From the NCBI GenBank assembly GCA_034440635.1, contig JAOTON010002121.1, positions 1 through 64,000 of the forward strand: 64,000 nucleotides of DNA, in the 5' to 3' direction. The stretch comes from Lepas anatifera. Taxonomy: Eukaryota > Arthropoda > Thecostraca > Lepadidae. The position numbers were made by a program, and so were the translations under genes. A model generated the notes under the pieces. That model saw only the letters and a program-made list of their open reading frames with translations, searched no databases and was not told where the DNA came from. This document shows positions 11,760 to 23,279 of the stretch, piece after piece (within the stretch, counting starts at the first letter, position 1; each line of letters begins with the position of its first letter).

Positions 11760-13107
11760 ATGTCTACCGCCGGTGACACAGACTCGGTCTTCAGTGACGC
11801 AGAAACAGGAGAGGAACAGCGAAAGCGAAAGAGGGAGAGGCAGTCATCAATCACGGAAATGATTTCTGCGTACGAGAAGAGGCACAAAAAGGTAAATCTC
11901 CGAAAGGAAAGTCACCGAAGGCCCAAGAATCTATAACGATGGAAACGCTAGGCCTTATAAAAGAAATAATCGAGAACACTATTGAGGCTTCAATGACAGA
12001 TCGTCTTTCCAGACTGGAAAACATGTTGAAGACAAAGCTGGAAACTTATGAGAAGAGGTTGGACATCCTAGAAGGGGAGCTCTTTGAGAATGCCTCGAAG
12101 GTTCAAGTGCTAGAAGGCAGTCTGAAGGAAGCTAAACAAACTATCGTGGCCCTCGAAAATCAAGTAGATGAAATGGAACGGCACGAAAGAGGAGTGAACC
12201 TTATCTTCACCAGCCAACAATTTGGAGGGCGGCGGGCCGGTGAGGACATCCGAGGCAAGGCTGTAGAGACCCTGCGGGCGCATTTTCCTGGGATTCCCGT
12301 CTCTGGGGAAGACTTCTCGGCAGTGCACCGCTTACCCGGAAACTACACTGTGATCTGTGCTTTCAAAGACAGAGAGCTGCGAAACCGCTTCTACCAAGGA
12401 AGGTTTCAGCTGAGAAACTCATCAGCGTCTTTGGAGCAGCAGCTGTATGTGAGTGAGTCGCTGACGCGTAAGAATCGTGAATTGTTCACAGAGCTACTCA
12501 CCATGAAGAAAAAAAGCGCGTCTGGTCAGTCTTCACTAACTATGGCGTCCCAGGCTATAAGCTAAGTCAGTACTCAACACCAGTGCGCGTGACTTCTGCG
12601 CAACAGGTTCGTGATCTCTGGCGGTGGCTTAGAGAGCAGCGTGAGGCAGCACAACACTCAACATCAGTCTCCCAGTCAGCACAGCAAACCCCAGCGGGGG
12701 CCCAGCCTGTGAGTGCTGCAACCACAGTCGTCGATGGCTCCCGTTCGGGTCGCCACGTTTGCCATGCTCCCTCGTCGTCTGGGGAGGTTGGTGCAGCGGG
12801 AGCGAACGGTCTGGCGAGCAGCGACGGCCGTGAAAAGGGAAGAAGCGGAGAAAGAAGACTCCAAGACAACGGCATACGGCCGGGACCCTCGCGACCGGGC
12901 TGCGGCTCCTCCGGCACGTCGGCAGCATCGACGGATGGTGCGGCGCCGCGGCCCACGCGGCCGGCGGGTGCAATGTGTGCTGACGGTGGGGCCGGAGCTG
13001 GGGCGGCGGCGACTCTACGGCGACAAACGGACGAACACAGACGAATCGCGGCGGAGGCCAGCGGTGACCCCGCAGCGTCCTCACCCATGAATCCGCTGGC
13101 GATGTAA
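11760..13107 (+). CDS. Tx1/L1-like ORF1 protein (coiled coil, RNA-binding), two apparent frameshifts
   Basis: The start ATG at 11760 opens MSTAGDTDSVFSDAETG with a basic stretch. The frame is lost at an A5 run (11886-11890), regained around KGKSPKGKSPKAQ, and continues into a long heptad-rich coiled coil (about residues 75-145), typical of LINE ORF1 trimerisation. Next comes an RRM-like block with VHRLPGNYTVICAFKDRELR. A second lesion at an A7 run (12509-12515) hides the next part, which in the other frame reads RVWSVFTNYGVPGYKLSQYS, the usual C-terminal domain of L1-type ORF1. A low-complexity Ala/Gly/Ser-rich tail ends at the stop at 13107. Adding one A at each run makes the length 1350 nt, 449 codons plus stop. 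The role is inferred: RNA-binding chaperone of the retrotransposition particle. Confidence 0.85.
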
Positions 13108-13867
13108 ATCAGTGCGTCGTTGCTGTTTGTCGAGCGTCGCCGGGGGATCCTGCGGTCCGGCGCGGCAGCTGTGGCCGTCTTAGCTGCTAGTCCGCCGCTT
13201 AATTGCTGCAGCGCAGTAGCGCACTGGTGTTCGCCCAAACTGGTGCCGGGGAGCGGCACGCCCGGAGGTAACAGGTACTGTTTCAAGGTGAATTTGTCTG
13301 ACCCTTCATATCTTGGATTGTAACAGTGGAACCGGTTAAAAGTAACGAATCGGTCCCCTCGTCGGTCTTTACCTGATGTGTGCTGTGCTTGCGCTGGGCT
13401 TTGCTGGCATCACTAGGCTTTCGTGTTCACATGTTGCAGCCGGTCTGGAGATACCTAAACCGTGAAAATATTCCAATCGGCTTGCTTTGTGGGGCTTATC
13501 GTTGCGCATCCCGTGCCGCACCAAGGTCTCATTCGTAGCTTTTCATGTGTTTTTTTCTTCAAACTAGCCTTAATCTTCATCTACATTCTAGGTTGCATTT
13601 ACTCACAAGCGCTAACACTGCAAAGATGAGTCAATTCATTCTGCCTCACATCTTAAAGAATTTGATGAACTGCTTTTCCCCACTGCTGCACATCTTTAGT
13701 ATATTAATGAACGAATATCAAATCTTCCACTTCATAAGTGAACCATACGCCAATCAACTCACAGTAAACGGGTCTACATGGCAAAGATCAATTGAGTATC
13801 TCGTGAATCGTATTTTATACTCAATGCTAGTGGCAAATAATAGTGAATTCTTAAAAAGTTTCATCAA
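13108..13867 (+). other. Inter-ORF spacer of the LINE, with an overlapping upstream ORF
   Basis: This 760-bp stretch separates ORF1 and ORF2, unusually long for an L1-type element. An ORF from about 13545 ends at TGA 13869-13871 and overlaps the ORF2 start in the form ATGA at 13868-13871. The ORF product has no motif I recognise; it might only serve translation re-initiation at ORF2. Confidence 0.5.
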
Positions 13868-16800
13868 ATGAGTGCTCCCGAATTTAGTGAATGCACTTTG
13901 AAACTGGCATCGATAAATGTGAATGGTCTCCGCGCACAAGTAATTAATGGCATACACAAAAGACGTAAAATCTTTGTGTGGTTAAAGAAGCTAAATTTTG
14001 ATGTTGTGCTCTTACAGGAAACTCATTCTTCAGAACTGGACGAAAAAATTTGGCTAAAAGAATGGGCTGGCTTAGGCTTTTTTTCTCACGGGGAAAACAA
14101 TAGCAGAGGTGTTGGCATTTTGATACGGCCATCCTCGGGTATATCAGCAGGTAAAGTGTTTTCCGACGGCGACGGACGGTTTCTCACCCTCGAATTGGAA
14201 TATAACGGTAGCTACATAACAATAGGAAACTTTTATGGTCCTAACATTGATAACCCCCGATCCATAGAAGATTTTTGTTCAAAGGTCGATGAATATGTGA
14301 ATCCTACAATAATCATTGGCGGAGATTTCAACTTTTGCTTAAATACTTCTGAAGATAGGCAAAGTTTAGCCACGCGTGTCAAGAATAACGATAAGTGTAA
14401 AGAGGTATTACGGAAATTTATGGATGAAAAAGAATTGATTGATATATGGCGCGAGTTAAATCCGCATAAAAAAAGTTCACTTGCATCCGATCAAATCCAC
14501 CGAGCAAATCTCGTATAGACTTTTTTGTGATGAGCAAAAATGTGCTTTTCTCTAAAAGTAGGCCATCAGCTAATATCAGAGATGGGTATTTAACAGATCA
14601 TCAGATGGTAACGACATCCGTAAATGTATCTACAATAGATATGGGAAAATCTTACTGGAAATTTAACAATGCTTTGCTAAAAGATGACAGTTTTGTCGCG
14701 ACGGTACGTCAAAAATTCAAGAAATCACAAATGATAATGACTCAAACGATATATCTCGTGTTTTGTTATTTGAAACAGTCCTCTGTGTATTGAGAGGTTA
14801 TATAATAAAACTTGCGTCAAATAAAAAACGTAAAGTAAACGCTGAAATTAACCAGATTGAAGCCGAAATTGGTCACCTACGTGATAGTGAGAGTTCAAGT
14901 GACACTCAGTTTCAGATCCTTGCTGAGAGGAGGGACAGGTTGGTAGAAGAAGCAACGAGCAAAAGTATGTTCCTGGCGAAAGTACGTTGGCGTCACTCCG
15001 CTGAAACTGGTTCAAAGTATTTTCACTCATTACAACAACGTAATAGGGGCAGAAACGTGCTAAAGGCATTTTATGTCAATGACAGAAGTTACCACGGTGG
15101 CAGAAAATTAACCAGCGTTACTAATGAAATGCTGATAGAGGCGCATGATTTTTTCAGTAACCTGTACAGGAAGAGACCAGGAGCAGAGGGAATTGAACCA
15201 TTCACGGAAGGTATACTGCAATTGTCAATAATGAGTTCAGAGGAATGCGAGAGACCGATAGAAATGGAAGAGTTTACCCTGTCAGTCTTTTCGATGCGAA
15301 ATAATACCTCACCAGGTCCCTCTGGCTACACTGGCGAGTTTTACAAATTTTTCTGGCCAGAGCTTAAACATCTAGCTTTAGGTGCATGTAACGAAATATT
15401 TGAGCGTGGAGAAATGTCGATAGCATTAAAACGGAGTGTCACGATTCTCATTCCCAAAAAAGGTAAAGATACTAGAATGATCGAAAACATGCGTCCAATT
15501 AGCCTTCTTAACACCTATTATAAAATCATTACGAAGTGCTTAGCTAACCGAGTAGCTGTCTTGATTAAAGAGTTGGTCAAAGAAGACCAGACAGGATTCA
15601 TAAAAGGTCGTTTTATTGGAGAAAACGTGCGGCTCATTCTTGATCTGTTAGATTATTGTAATTCTAGGGAACAGTCTGCTCTCTTGCTCGCTTGTGATTT
15701 GAAAAACGCATATGACAGAGTAGACTGGAGCTACATGAAGCGGGTGTTGTTAAAAATTGGATTTGGAAACAACTTTTTGAAATGGATTGATATTCTTTAC
15801 GACCAGGGATCACTCTATCCGGCCACATCATCTATTCAAATAAACGGAAAACTGTCTCAGGGATATAAAATGGAGCGAGGTCTCAGGCAGGGATGCCCTT
15901 TGAGTTGTTACCTATTTTTGATTTGCTTTGAGCCTCTCCTTGAGAGAATCAGAAGCTGTCATGCAATAAAGGGTTTATGTATAGATCAGACGGTAATTAA
16001 GGTATCCAGCTATGCAGATGACGTCACAGTGATAATGGACGGCAGTTCAGAATCCTTGTCAACTTGTCTAAATGTTTTTGCACAGTTTAGGGAAATATCC
16101 GGCTTAGAGCTTAATTTGTCAAAAACAAAGGCCTTATGGATAGGAAAGAATGCCAGAAGAAAACAGCCAATATGTCGAAGCCACGGCATTCAATGGCCAG
16201 GCAGCTCGCTTGAAATACTGGGTATCACAATTTCTAATGATCCGACAGTAAACATGGCCAGCATAAATTATAACAGGAAGTTTGAAGCCATGAAGGGCCG
16301 TCTCACCCCGTGGTGTGGGAACTCATTGACTCCGTACGGTCGAGTACATTTAGTAAAAACGGAGATACTTTCACAGTTAGTTTACTTGATGACAGTGCTT
16401 CCCTCTCCTGGTGACAATTATGCCAAGGAAGTAGAAAGAATGATCTTTAAGTTCATATGGGGAGGCAAAAAAGACTGCATTAAGCGGGCAACACTAAAAG
16501 CCAAATACAAAGTCGGGGGCTTGCAAGTACCTGATGTCCGTACACAATCCCAAAGCCTAAGATTTACATGGGTTAAAAAGTATCTGGATATAGAGAACAA
16601 AGCAAAATGGAAAATCCTCGTGAAAAAGAAACTTTCTATAAACAACGACACTACGATTTTTCATTGCGACAGTAATGCAGAGATATTAGGAAGGTTTCTA
16701 AAGAATAAGTTTTGGGAAGAAACTTGCTTGGCGTGGATGACAGTGAAAAGTAAACAAGCTTATAGTGGCGGCGAACTGCTTAACGAAGTCATTTGGTCAA

Positions 16801-17681
16801 ACAAGTGGGTTAACCTGGAAAATAATGCCTCAATAAACAAGAAATACATGATAGATAAGGGCCTTTTGCGCATTCAGGATATTTACAATTTATCTGAAAG
16901 TAGACTTTTGACACCAGCAGAAGTAGCTAGGAAATTCTGCATCCATCCAATGAAAGCGCTCGCGATAATTCGTTCATTGCCACATAACTGGAAACAGCAG
17001 CTCACTGAGGAGAAGCCTAACGTGCCTGAAGATCTCGAGATTTTTGCATCACTGCGGTCCACAATCAAATCTGCCAAATGGGCATATGACAGAATAGCAC
17101 CAACCATTCCCGAGATGGAAATTGAAAACTGTCACGTAAAATGGCAAGCAGAGCTGGGGTTGACCGAATCTACAAGAGCTCTGTGGTCTGCGGTATACAC
17201 AAGGCTGCACCAATCTACGAAAGACGTAACCCTAAAATGGCTTCAATATCGTATTATTAAGAGAATTTTGCCAACAAATAGACTCCTGTATATGTTCGGA
17301 CTAGTAGACAGCGATAAATGTAAAAAATGTCAAATGTACTCCGAATCAATAGTGCACAAATTTTGGTTCTGCCCCTCAACTCGTATGCTCTGGCGTGAGG
17401 TAAAAAATCTCCTCAGACTTCCAGATAGTTTTTTGGACAGGAATATTTTCATGGGGGCTAATGTAGACGATGCAGATGATAGTGCACGGGTTAATACAAT
17501 CATTATGCTCACGAACCAGTTCATATGGAAATTAGGAGACCATCAGGAATGTTTAACGGGTGCGCGACTACGACAACATTTCATTGACTATCTCGATATT
17601 GAAAAGTACATAGCAAAAATTACCCAACGGGAATTACTTTTCATCAATCAGTGGGGTGAGCTGTTGGAACGTCTCCACTAA
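13868..17681 (+). CDS. Tx1/L1-like ORF2 protein: APE endonuclease and reverse transcriptase, two apparent frameshifts
   Basis: The N-terminal APE domain shows LASINVNGL, VLLQETH (about 14010) and GGDFNF (about 14322), then, after a lost base in the A7 run 14468-14474, SKSRIDFF and LTDHQM. A second lost base in the A5 run 14711-14715 restores the long frame. The reverse transcriptase follows, with PISLLNTYYKI, GRFIGENVRLI, ACDLKNAYDRVDW (catalytic Asp), GLRQGCPLS and SSYADDVT (catalytic Asp pair, about 16011-16022). Further on are FIWGGKK and KVGGLQVPDV, then a C-terminal zinc finger C-x2-C-x8-H-x4-C at about 17318-17371. With the two bases added, the ORF is 3816 nt, 1271 residues, normal for the group. 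It nicks target DNA and copies element RNA into it. All catalytic residues I can check are present. Confidence 0.93.
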
Positions 17682-18010
17682 CTACACTTGCGGGTGCGTG
17701 GGGTGTGCTGAGCAGGCCACGATGATCTATCATCTCGTTTTGTATATCCCATTATATTTGGTATAGGGTTAACTGGTGTGCGCTGGAATGACTTCATATG
17801 TGGTTCATTGTGCGAGTGGTTTGGTTGGAGCATCCGGCAGCAGTTCCGAATCATGCCATAAGTGAAACTGTGTGATGAGGGGGCTAAGTGATGCTGTAGT
17901 GTCAGATTGACAAGACTTGCATCATGTCAGTGACATCTGTAGTTAGGAATATAAGAGTATGAGTTGTCGTGTACAATGTCAATGAACTTGATGAATAAAT
18001 GTGAAAAAAA
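17682..18010 (+). terminator. LINE 3' UTR, polyadenylation signal and A-tail
   Basis: AATAAA at 17994-17999 is followed within five bases by a short A-run (18004-18010) and then the target duplication. The 3' UTR is about 320 bp, without ORFs or obvious stem-loops. Confidence 0.8.
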
Positions 18011-18021
18011 ACTACATTCTT

Positions 18022-18410
18022 GAAATAATGTTTACATATTGACAGGTAAATTTAAGACATGTGGGTGGTCCAAATAAAAATACAGCAGTTTTGCAGATTT
18101 CTTATTACTTACATTTGGCCTTTGGGAGGACATAAGCTTTGCACGAAGGAAAGCTTTCGGAGGCAAACGTTCCGCCAAAAGCTGAGCTTTCCCGTTCAGT
18201 ACCATTTACTACAAAAAAGGCTTCAAATCGATGTGCCTCCAACTTTGCCAAGCTGCCTGACGTGATGACAGCACAGTGTTGTTCTGTGCTGCAGGTGCAG
18301 CTGTAGCTGAACCGAATTAATTACAGATTAATTGGTGATTGGCAAGATATCATTAAAACTTGTTTTCAGAAAATCTGTTTATTGAGAGAGGAGTTCGAGT
18401 GTAGTATTCA
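18022..18410. other. Host sequence right of the LINE
   Basis: No gene or repeat partner recognised. Confidence 0.35.
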
Positions 18411-18424
18411 ACAATAGAGGTGGG

Positions 18425-18525
18425 ACTTTTTGATCCCGCGGTCCCGGCGCCGGGACCAAACCTGGTCCCGGCGGGACTTAAGCCGGGACCAAAGGCTAGA
18501 CGCCGGGACTGTGCCGGGACCAGAG
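18425..18525. repeat. Cluster of GGTCCCGGC / GCCGGGACC units
   Basis: In about 100 bp the word GGGACC or its complement GGTCCC (or GTCCCGGC/GCCGGGAC) recurs at least eight times in alternating orientation. This allows several alternative hairpins and stands out sharply from the AT-richer flanks. Confidence 0.7.
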
Positions 18526-18635
18526 CCAATCTGGATGAAGCAAAATTCCTGATAATGGTTTCCAAAAAAATGAAGCAAAATTCCGCTTGGGCAGAAAAAG
18601 GAATACGATCTTTATATGCTGAACAATTTCCCATT

Positions 18636-19492
18636 TAAAAATTGCAACCCATCGATATACATAAGTTGGAAGTTAACTGTAATGTCTTATCCAACAGTAC
18701 ATCACACTGTTTGCGTGGCACTGGGCTCTCCATGTGCAGCAGTCTCAGAGCCATCCGGACCGGCCCCTCAGACTCACGTCTGCGGCATTTATTTCTGAAT
18801 AACATAATCTTTCTTGGCAACAAAGTTCGGCCTTCAATTTCTCGCGTCCAGCACCACCTCAATCTTGTCACTTTGAACCTACTGGTTAGTTGATGTAACC
18901 TGGGTGACAATCTTCACTGTTCGCTCAACCGACTGGGAATGACACGGGAAGGCGGATAAATTCAGCGGGTTATCAACTGTGGCACTCAATTACTCATCAC
19001 TGAGCTGGGAGGGAATCCTTGGCTCGTAAACTTTCAGATCAGACCATTTGATAATTTCAGTCCATTTGGTGGCATCACGACGCAGACGGAGATTGCGTCA
19101 TGCTTTAGGAGAATTATCCAAGGATCTGATGAGATCCCCCAGCTTGCGCATTGATGTCACCTCATGAACCTGTGCTTACTCTGGTGGAGCTGGCCCGATG
19201 GAACGAGTCACCTCCTGACCCTAAGCTTACTCTGGTGGATCTGGCCGTGAAACGAGTCACTTACCTTCTTCTCTGTTTTCTTTTTCTGGCCATAATTCAA
19301 AGCCGAAGTTTGTTGCCAAGAAAAATAAGGTGATTTAGAAATAAATGCGGCAGACGTGAGTCTAAGGGGCCGGTCCGGATGGCTCCGAGGCTGCTGCACG
19401 CGGAGAGCGCGGGTTCCACGCGGACAGTGTGATGCGCTGTTGGATAACACATCACAATAAACTTCCAACTTATGTATATAGATGGTTTTCAC
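18636..19492. mobile_element. Fold-back element with ~210-bp inverted arms
   Basis: The arm 18636-18843 and the complement of 19276-19492 read alike: both begin with TATACATAAGTTGGAAGTT and share TTATCCAACAG, GAGCCATCCGGACCGGCCCC, GACTCACGTCTG, GCATTTATTTCT and CTTGGCAACAAA. The 430-bp spacer contains a short direct duplication around CTTACTCTGGTGGA (19179 and 19227). Arm similarity looks close to 85 percent by eye. A terminal duplication was not found. The ORFs read across the arms mirror each other only because the DNA is repeated. Confidence 0.75.
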
Positions 19493-19671
19493 TTTTTAAC
19501 TTAGCACTTGTTCAACACGTAAATATCGTATTCATCTTCTGTCAAAACGCATACTACGAATCTGCTTCAATATTAAATTATTACAATAAAAATAAAGAAA
19601 CCAGAGTGCACTCCATCACTAAGGCTGAAAAGCAAAGTGACGTCGGAAGCAATCTTGACAAGCTGGGCTAG

Positions 19672-19923
19672 TGCTGCCACCCCCCTCGAACTCGGCCTCT
19701 GAGCGGGGTAGCGAAAATAACAATGCAAGAATGGGTTGATAGACCATTGAACGGATTAAGAAACACTGCCCATGACATTTTAGCTCAGAGTAATATTGAG
19801 GTCATTAAAAGTAAAAAAGAACAATTTACAACACTTTTTACCCTAGCGTTTAAGTAAGTTAAGTTGGAGCCAAATTTAAACGTTATTCGGTTCCTCTCTT
19901 TATGACGATTCGAATGATGTATG
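19672..19923 (+). mobile_element. TTAA-type element (family C), left half, split by a 4.46-kb insertion
   Basis: Carries the family C left-end landmarks (CCCCCCTCGAACTCGG, GGGGTAGCGAAAAT, GGGTTGATAGACCATTGAA) and runs to CGAATGATGTATG, where it is interrupted. The matching right half resumes at 24387 with TATTATGCACAAAATGACC and continues to a TTAA end at 25092-25095. The usual terminal TTAA at the left is lost. Confidence 0.75.
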
Positions 19924-20453
19924 TGTTACAGTGTATCCGCGAAATCCGGGGATCCGCGGATTTCCTAGGGAGTCCGCGAATCTCCTAGTGATTCCGCGGA
20001 CTAACAACAACTCTCGGAAATCCGTGGAATTCTGACCGTTTGTCCAGGGAGTCTGCGGAATCCCTGAAACAAGACCCGGGTGTTCGCGGATTCACTAGGG
20101 GATCCGTGGAATCACTGAAACGAGAACCGGGTGTCCGCGAAATCCCTGGAAATAGGCCGTGTATCTGCAGAAAAATAGATGAATCATTATTAACCGGCCT
20201 CTTTCGAATAACTCTATGACATTTTTGGTTGCTTCAGATGTGGGTGTAGCTGGTTATGGCTGTCAATGCAAGATTAATGTAATTTTTCTTCAGAGCAAAA
20301 CAGTGTTTAGATTTCGTGAAGTGTAAGAGTGTGGTCTAGTATGGTTTTTTGTGGCTTTCATGTGCATGATAATGGCGAACGTAAAAACAATACTAATATA
20401 GCCACTGTCCCCAACGGGTGGATCGCGTAGCTTCTATATATTATGTTACCTTC

Positions 20454-20735
20454 CATAGGCGGGCTCAGAATCCCCCATCGGGGGGTGGACACATTGCGGG
20501 GAGGCATTCGGACCGAGACGGGCGTCAGTTTCTGCCGGCAAAACGTATCAGATGAGTGCCAAATCTTATCACGGGGTGCCGATTTTCGGATCCTGGGGGA
20601 GGAGGGGTGCGGGAAGCGACGTTTCAGGGTGCTTCATCGACCCGTTCAGAGAGGCACCGATACCATTTTTGGGTGGCACGGATGGTCGATCAGAGGGGCG
20701 CCTGCTCCCGTCCACTCCCTGGATCCGCCTATATA
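20454..20735 (+). mobile_element. hAT-like MITE, family M2 (CATAGGCGG type), diverged copy
   Basis: Starts with CATAGGCGGGCTCAG and ends with CTGGATCCGCCTAT, the termini of the intact copy at 50240-50509. Internal order is also shared: GGCATTCGGACCG, GATCCTGGGGG, GGAAGCGACGTTTCAGGG, GGTCGATC. It has lost its target duplication by mutation. Confidence 0.75.
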
Positions 20736-20867
20736 TATCTTTTCATACCAGACAAGTGAACCATAGTGCCCTAGCCAGGGACATAGGTGGAGGAATATTT
20801 TTCAAGTTGAAGGGGCAAAAGTGGTCATTGCTGGTGGGGCTAAATTTAAGACAGATTATTTGGTTTG

Positions 20868-21881
20868 TTAACACGAACGCCGTCTGGCATGACGCGCCCC
20901 GCTGGGGGACGAATTTCGCCCTCCTCACTATCTCATTTTCCAGGAAAGCTAAATAAAAATTACGGACGGCGTTCGAAAGCTCTTAAAGAGACGAATAGAA
21001 ATTATACGAAGTATTTTTATGTCAGGTCAATATTCAGGTCAGCATAGGTCAAAGAATGTTCCATAGGCTTACAACAGAGCAGGATACGTTTCCCCTCTAG
21101 ATATTTACTCAGTGGAGCTAGAGAAAATATCTATGCATCATGGGATGCCTCTCATCGTGGCAAATCGAATGGTGCATAATATGACCTTGCTAGGTCAAAT
21201 TGTGAAGATGGCCTGACATCGAGCTAGGTCAAGGTCACAAGGTGACCTGGTATGGTTATACTGCATATCAATCGACTCCCCGTGACAATATAAGCACAAT
21301 GCAAGCAAAATAGGAGCTTTATCTCAATTCAGTGAGAAATGATTGGCAAAACAATCACTGTATACTCCTGTGACCTGGCATGACCTTTGAGAGGCCAGAT
21401 GGTCAAAAACTCAAATTTATGGTCAAGATCGTGGTAGGAATACACGGTTTGAGGATTTTCAGGTTGATGTATCCAGTATTCACTGAAAACAAGCCATTTC
21501 AATTTTTTCCCTAGACTTAAAATGGGGCGAGCAAAAAAATTGACCCCACCTTAGGTCAGCAATATCAAAATTCCAAGATAGCAGATTTGTAGGCCTTAAT
21601 GACCTCATCATGTCGTGAAAGTTTCATACTGATCGGCTGGCTGATGCTCCTTAGGCGCCGCTTCAATATCGTAATCTTAGGTTTTGAGGTCGGGTCACTT
21701 GACCTTGGATAGCTCCTTGACCTGACATGACCTGAACTAAAACATTTGGTCAAATGCATAAAGTTGATTGGGAATAGGGTACTGTAAGTTTCGTTTTTCT
21801 GCGTCTCTTTGTTTTTGCGTTATCTGGGGAAAACCAGGAGGGGGGGGCGAATTTCGCCTCCCCCAGCGGGGCGCGTGTTAA
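20868..21881 (+). mobile_element. TTAA-bounded element, family B copy 1
   Basis: 1014 bp from TTAA to TTAA, left end with GCGCCCCGCTGGGGG, right end CCCAGCGGGGCGCGTG. The family palindrome CGAATTTCG occurs near both ends (about 20910 and 21848). AGGTCA/TGACCT sites fill the interior. Near the left it has GTCAGGTCAATATTCAGG and CTTACAACAGAGCAG, also found in family B copy 2 at 63617 onward. It is intact in structure and has no transposase. Confidence 0.85.
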
Positions 21882-22287
21882 CGGTAAAGGTACGGAATCG
21901 GCTGAAGGCTGGGAGGCCCTGACCACCTCCGCCCCCCCCCCACAGCTTAAAAGCTAAGGAGGCGGCCGCCTCCTGCCCCCGCCTCCTGCGCTTATGGCCG
22001 GGGACATTGGAACTAAGTTTAAGTTGGGGGGCCAGGCCAGATCGACAAGGAAAAATGTAGACCAATGGAAGCGTACGGTGACAGGTGCAAATATAAAACA
22101 GTAGCAACTAATTTTTTTCGTTGCTGCTTTCAACCAGAGCAATTTACCCCCAATACATAACATGTATAGTTCGTCCCGAAAGTGTTAGGGGAGGGGGGGC
22201 AGCTGCCCCTCCCTGTCCCCTGTCCCTGACCTTAGCTGCTAATTGTTTCCTCCCTCGGTGTTAAGTGCTAGGCAATAAGTCTGATCT
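21882..22287. other. GC-rich fragments, no gene
   Basis: Holds a GGCGGCCGCC-centred stretch near 21960 and a GGGGGCAGCTGCCCC palindrome near 22196, resembling the palindromic subtermini of the MITEs nearby. No complete element could be delimited. Confidence 0.4.
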
Positions 22288-23279
22288 TTAACCCGCGCCC
22301 CGGTGGACCTCCGAGCCATCTCGGCCGGGATCTTTGAACATCCCCCCCTCGAAATCGGCTCCTATGTGGGATAGTGAAAAAATGCGAATGCTGGTGGATA
22401 GCTCATACATATTCATGAAGAAAATATATTAGTCACTTTTAGGCTCAGTTCAATATTGAGGTCATGACAGGCCAAAGAAGGTGGCATTTTGAGTGAAATT
22501 TTTGGGCTCTAGAGTCTAGCATCTGACAGATTTGAGTAAGAATAATTTTTTAGGCATCATTCGCATCCTCTCATCACAGTAAATCGAATGATGTATGATA
22601 TGAGCATACTAGTTCAAAACAAAAAATGACCTGAACTCAGGTCAGATCAAGGTCACTTTAACCTAGCATAGTCAATATGCATATCAATCGAATTGCAATA
22701 GAAATCCAAACGCAATGGTATCAAAATAAAAGCTGTATCATCATTTCATGCAAAAATATTAACCTAAGTCTGAAAAGTTGCTTAAGTAGCCCCAGATGAC
22801 CTCTCAGAGGTCACAAGTCAATAATTGCAACATGAACCTGGAAAGGGGCCCATGATACTACGATTTCGAGAATATGAAGGTGTTCACAGCTGTATCTACA
22901 CAAATACCACCCAATTTCTGTTATTTCCATGTATTTCCAGTGGAGAGGTAATGATCCGTATTTGGCATTATGCCATCAATATGAAAACCCTCTGAACATT
23001 TTTTGTAGCACTCAGTAGAATCATAATGTGGTATAAGTTTCAACCCGATAGAATCACCCATTTCTTACGTATGCCATCTTAAACATTTTTGGAGGTGAGT
23101 TCCCTTTGCCTGCACTGGTGACATGACCTGAGATAACCCGAACTCACAATTTTGTGGAGAGTTGCGAAATTGATCAAGGGTAAGGTGTGCCACGTACAGT
23201 GGCTCTTCACGCCGCCGTTTTTTCGTGCCACCGGAAAAACCGAGGGGTGTTCAAACACCCCCAATGGGGTGAGGGTTAA
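22288..23279 (+). mobile_element. TTAA-bounded element, family C copy 1
   Basis: 992 bp with TTAA at both edges, left CCCGCGCCCCGGTGG and right GGTGAGGG. The near-palindrome GGGTGTTCAAACACCC lies just inside the right end. The interior shows the superfamily layout: CGAATGATGTATGATATGA, TGACCTGAACTCAGGTCA, TGGAGAGGTAATG, then GTTGCGAAATTGATCAAGG and a GCCGCC hairpin followed by TTTTT. No ORF of note. Confidence 0.85.

Larger units (their letters stand above)
11572..18010 (+). mobile_element. Full-length Tx1/L1-like non-LTR retrotransposon
   Basis: A 6.44-kb LINE complete from 5' UTR to poly(A). Order: 5' UTR 11572-11759, ORF1 11760-13107, inter-ORF spacer, ORF2 13868-17681, 3' UTR with AATAAA at 17994-17999 and an A-run from 18004. 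It is flanked by an identical duplication of at least 11 bp, the product of target-primed reverse transcription. The exact duplication and nearly intact ORFs point to a recent insertion. The only ORF lesions I find are four single-base deficits, each in an A-run. ORF2 resembles the Tx1/L1 group: RT block GRFIGENVRLI, YADD box, C-terminal CCHC. Tx1 versus L1 sensu stricto needs a phylogeny. Confidence 0.93.

Noticed and set aside
12567..13286. 239-codon minus-strand ORF and other ORFs opposite ORF1
   Set aside because: They lie opposite the GC-rich, Ala/Gly/Ser-coding tail of the LINE ORF1, which explains open frames on both strands.
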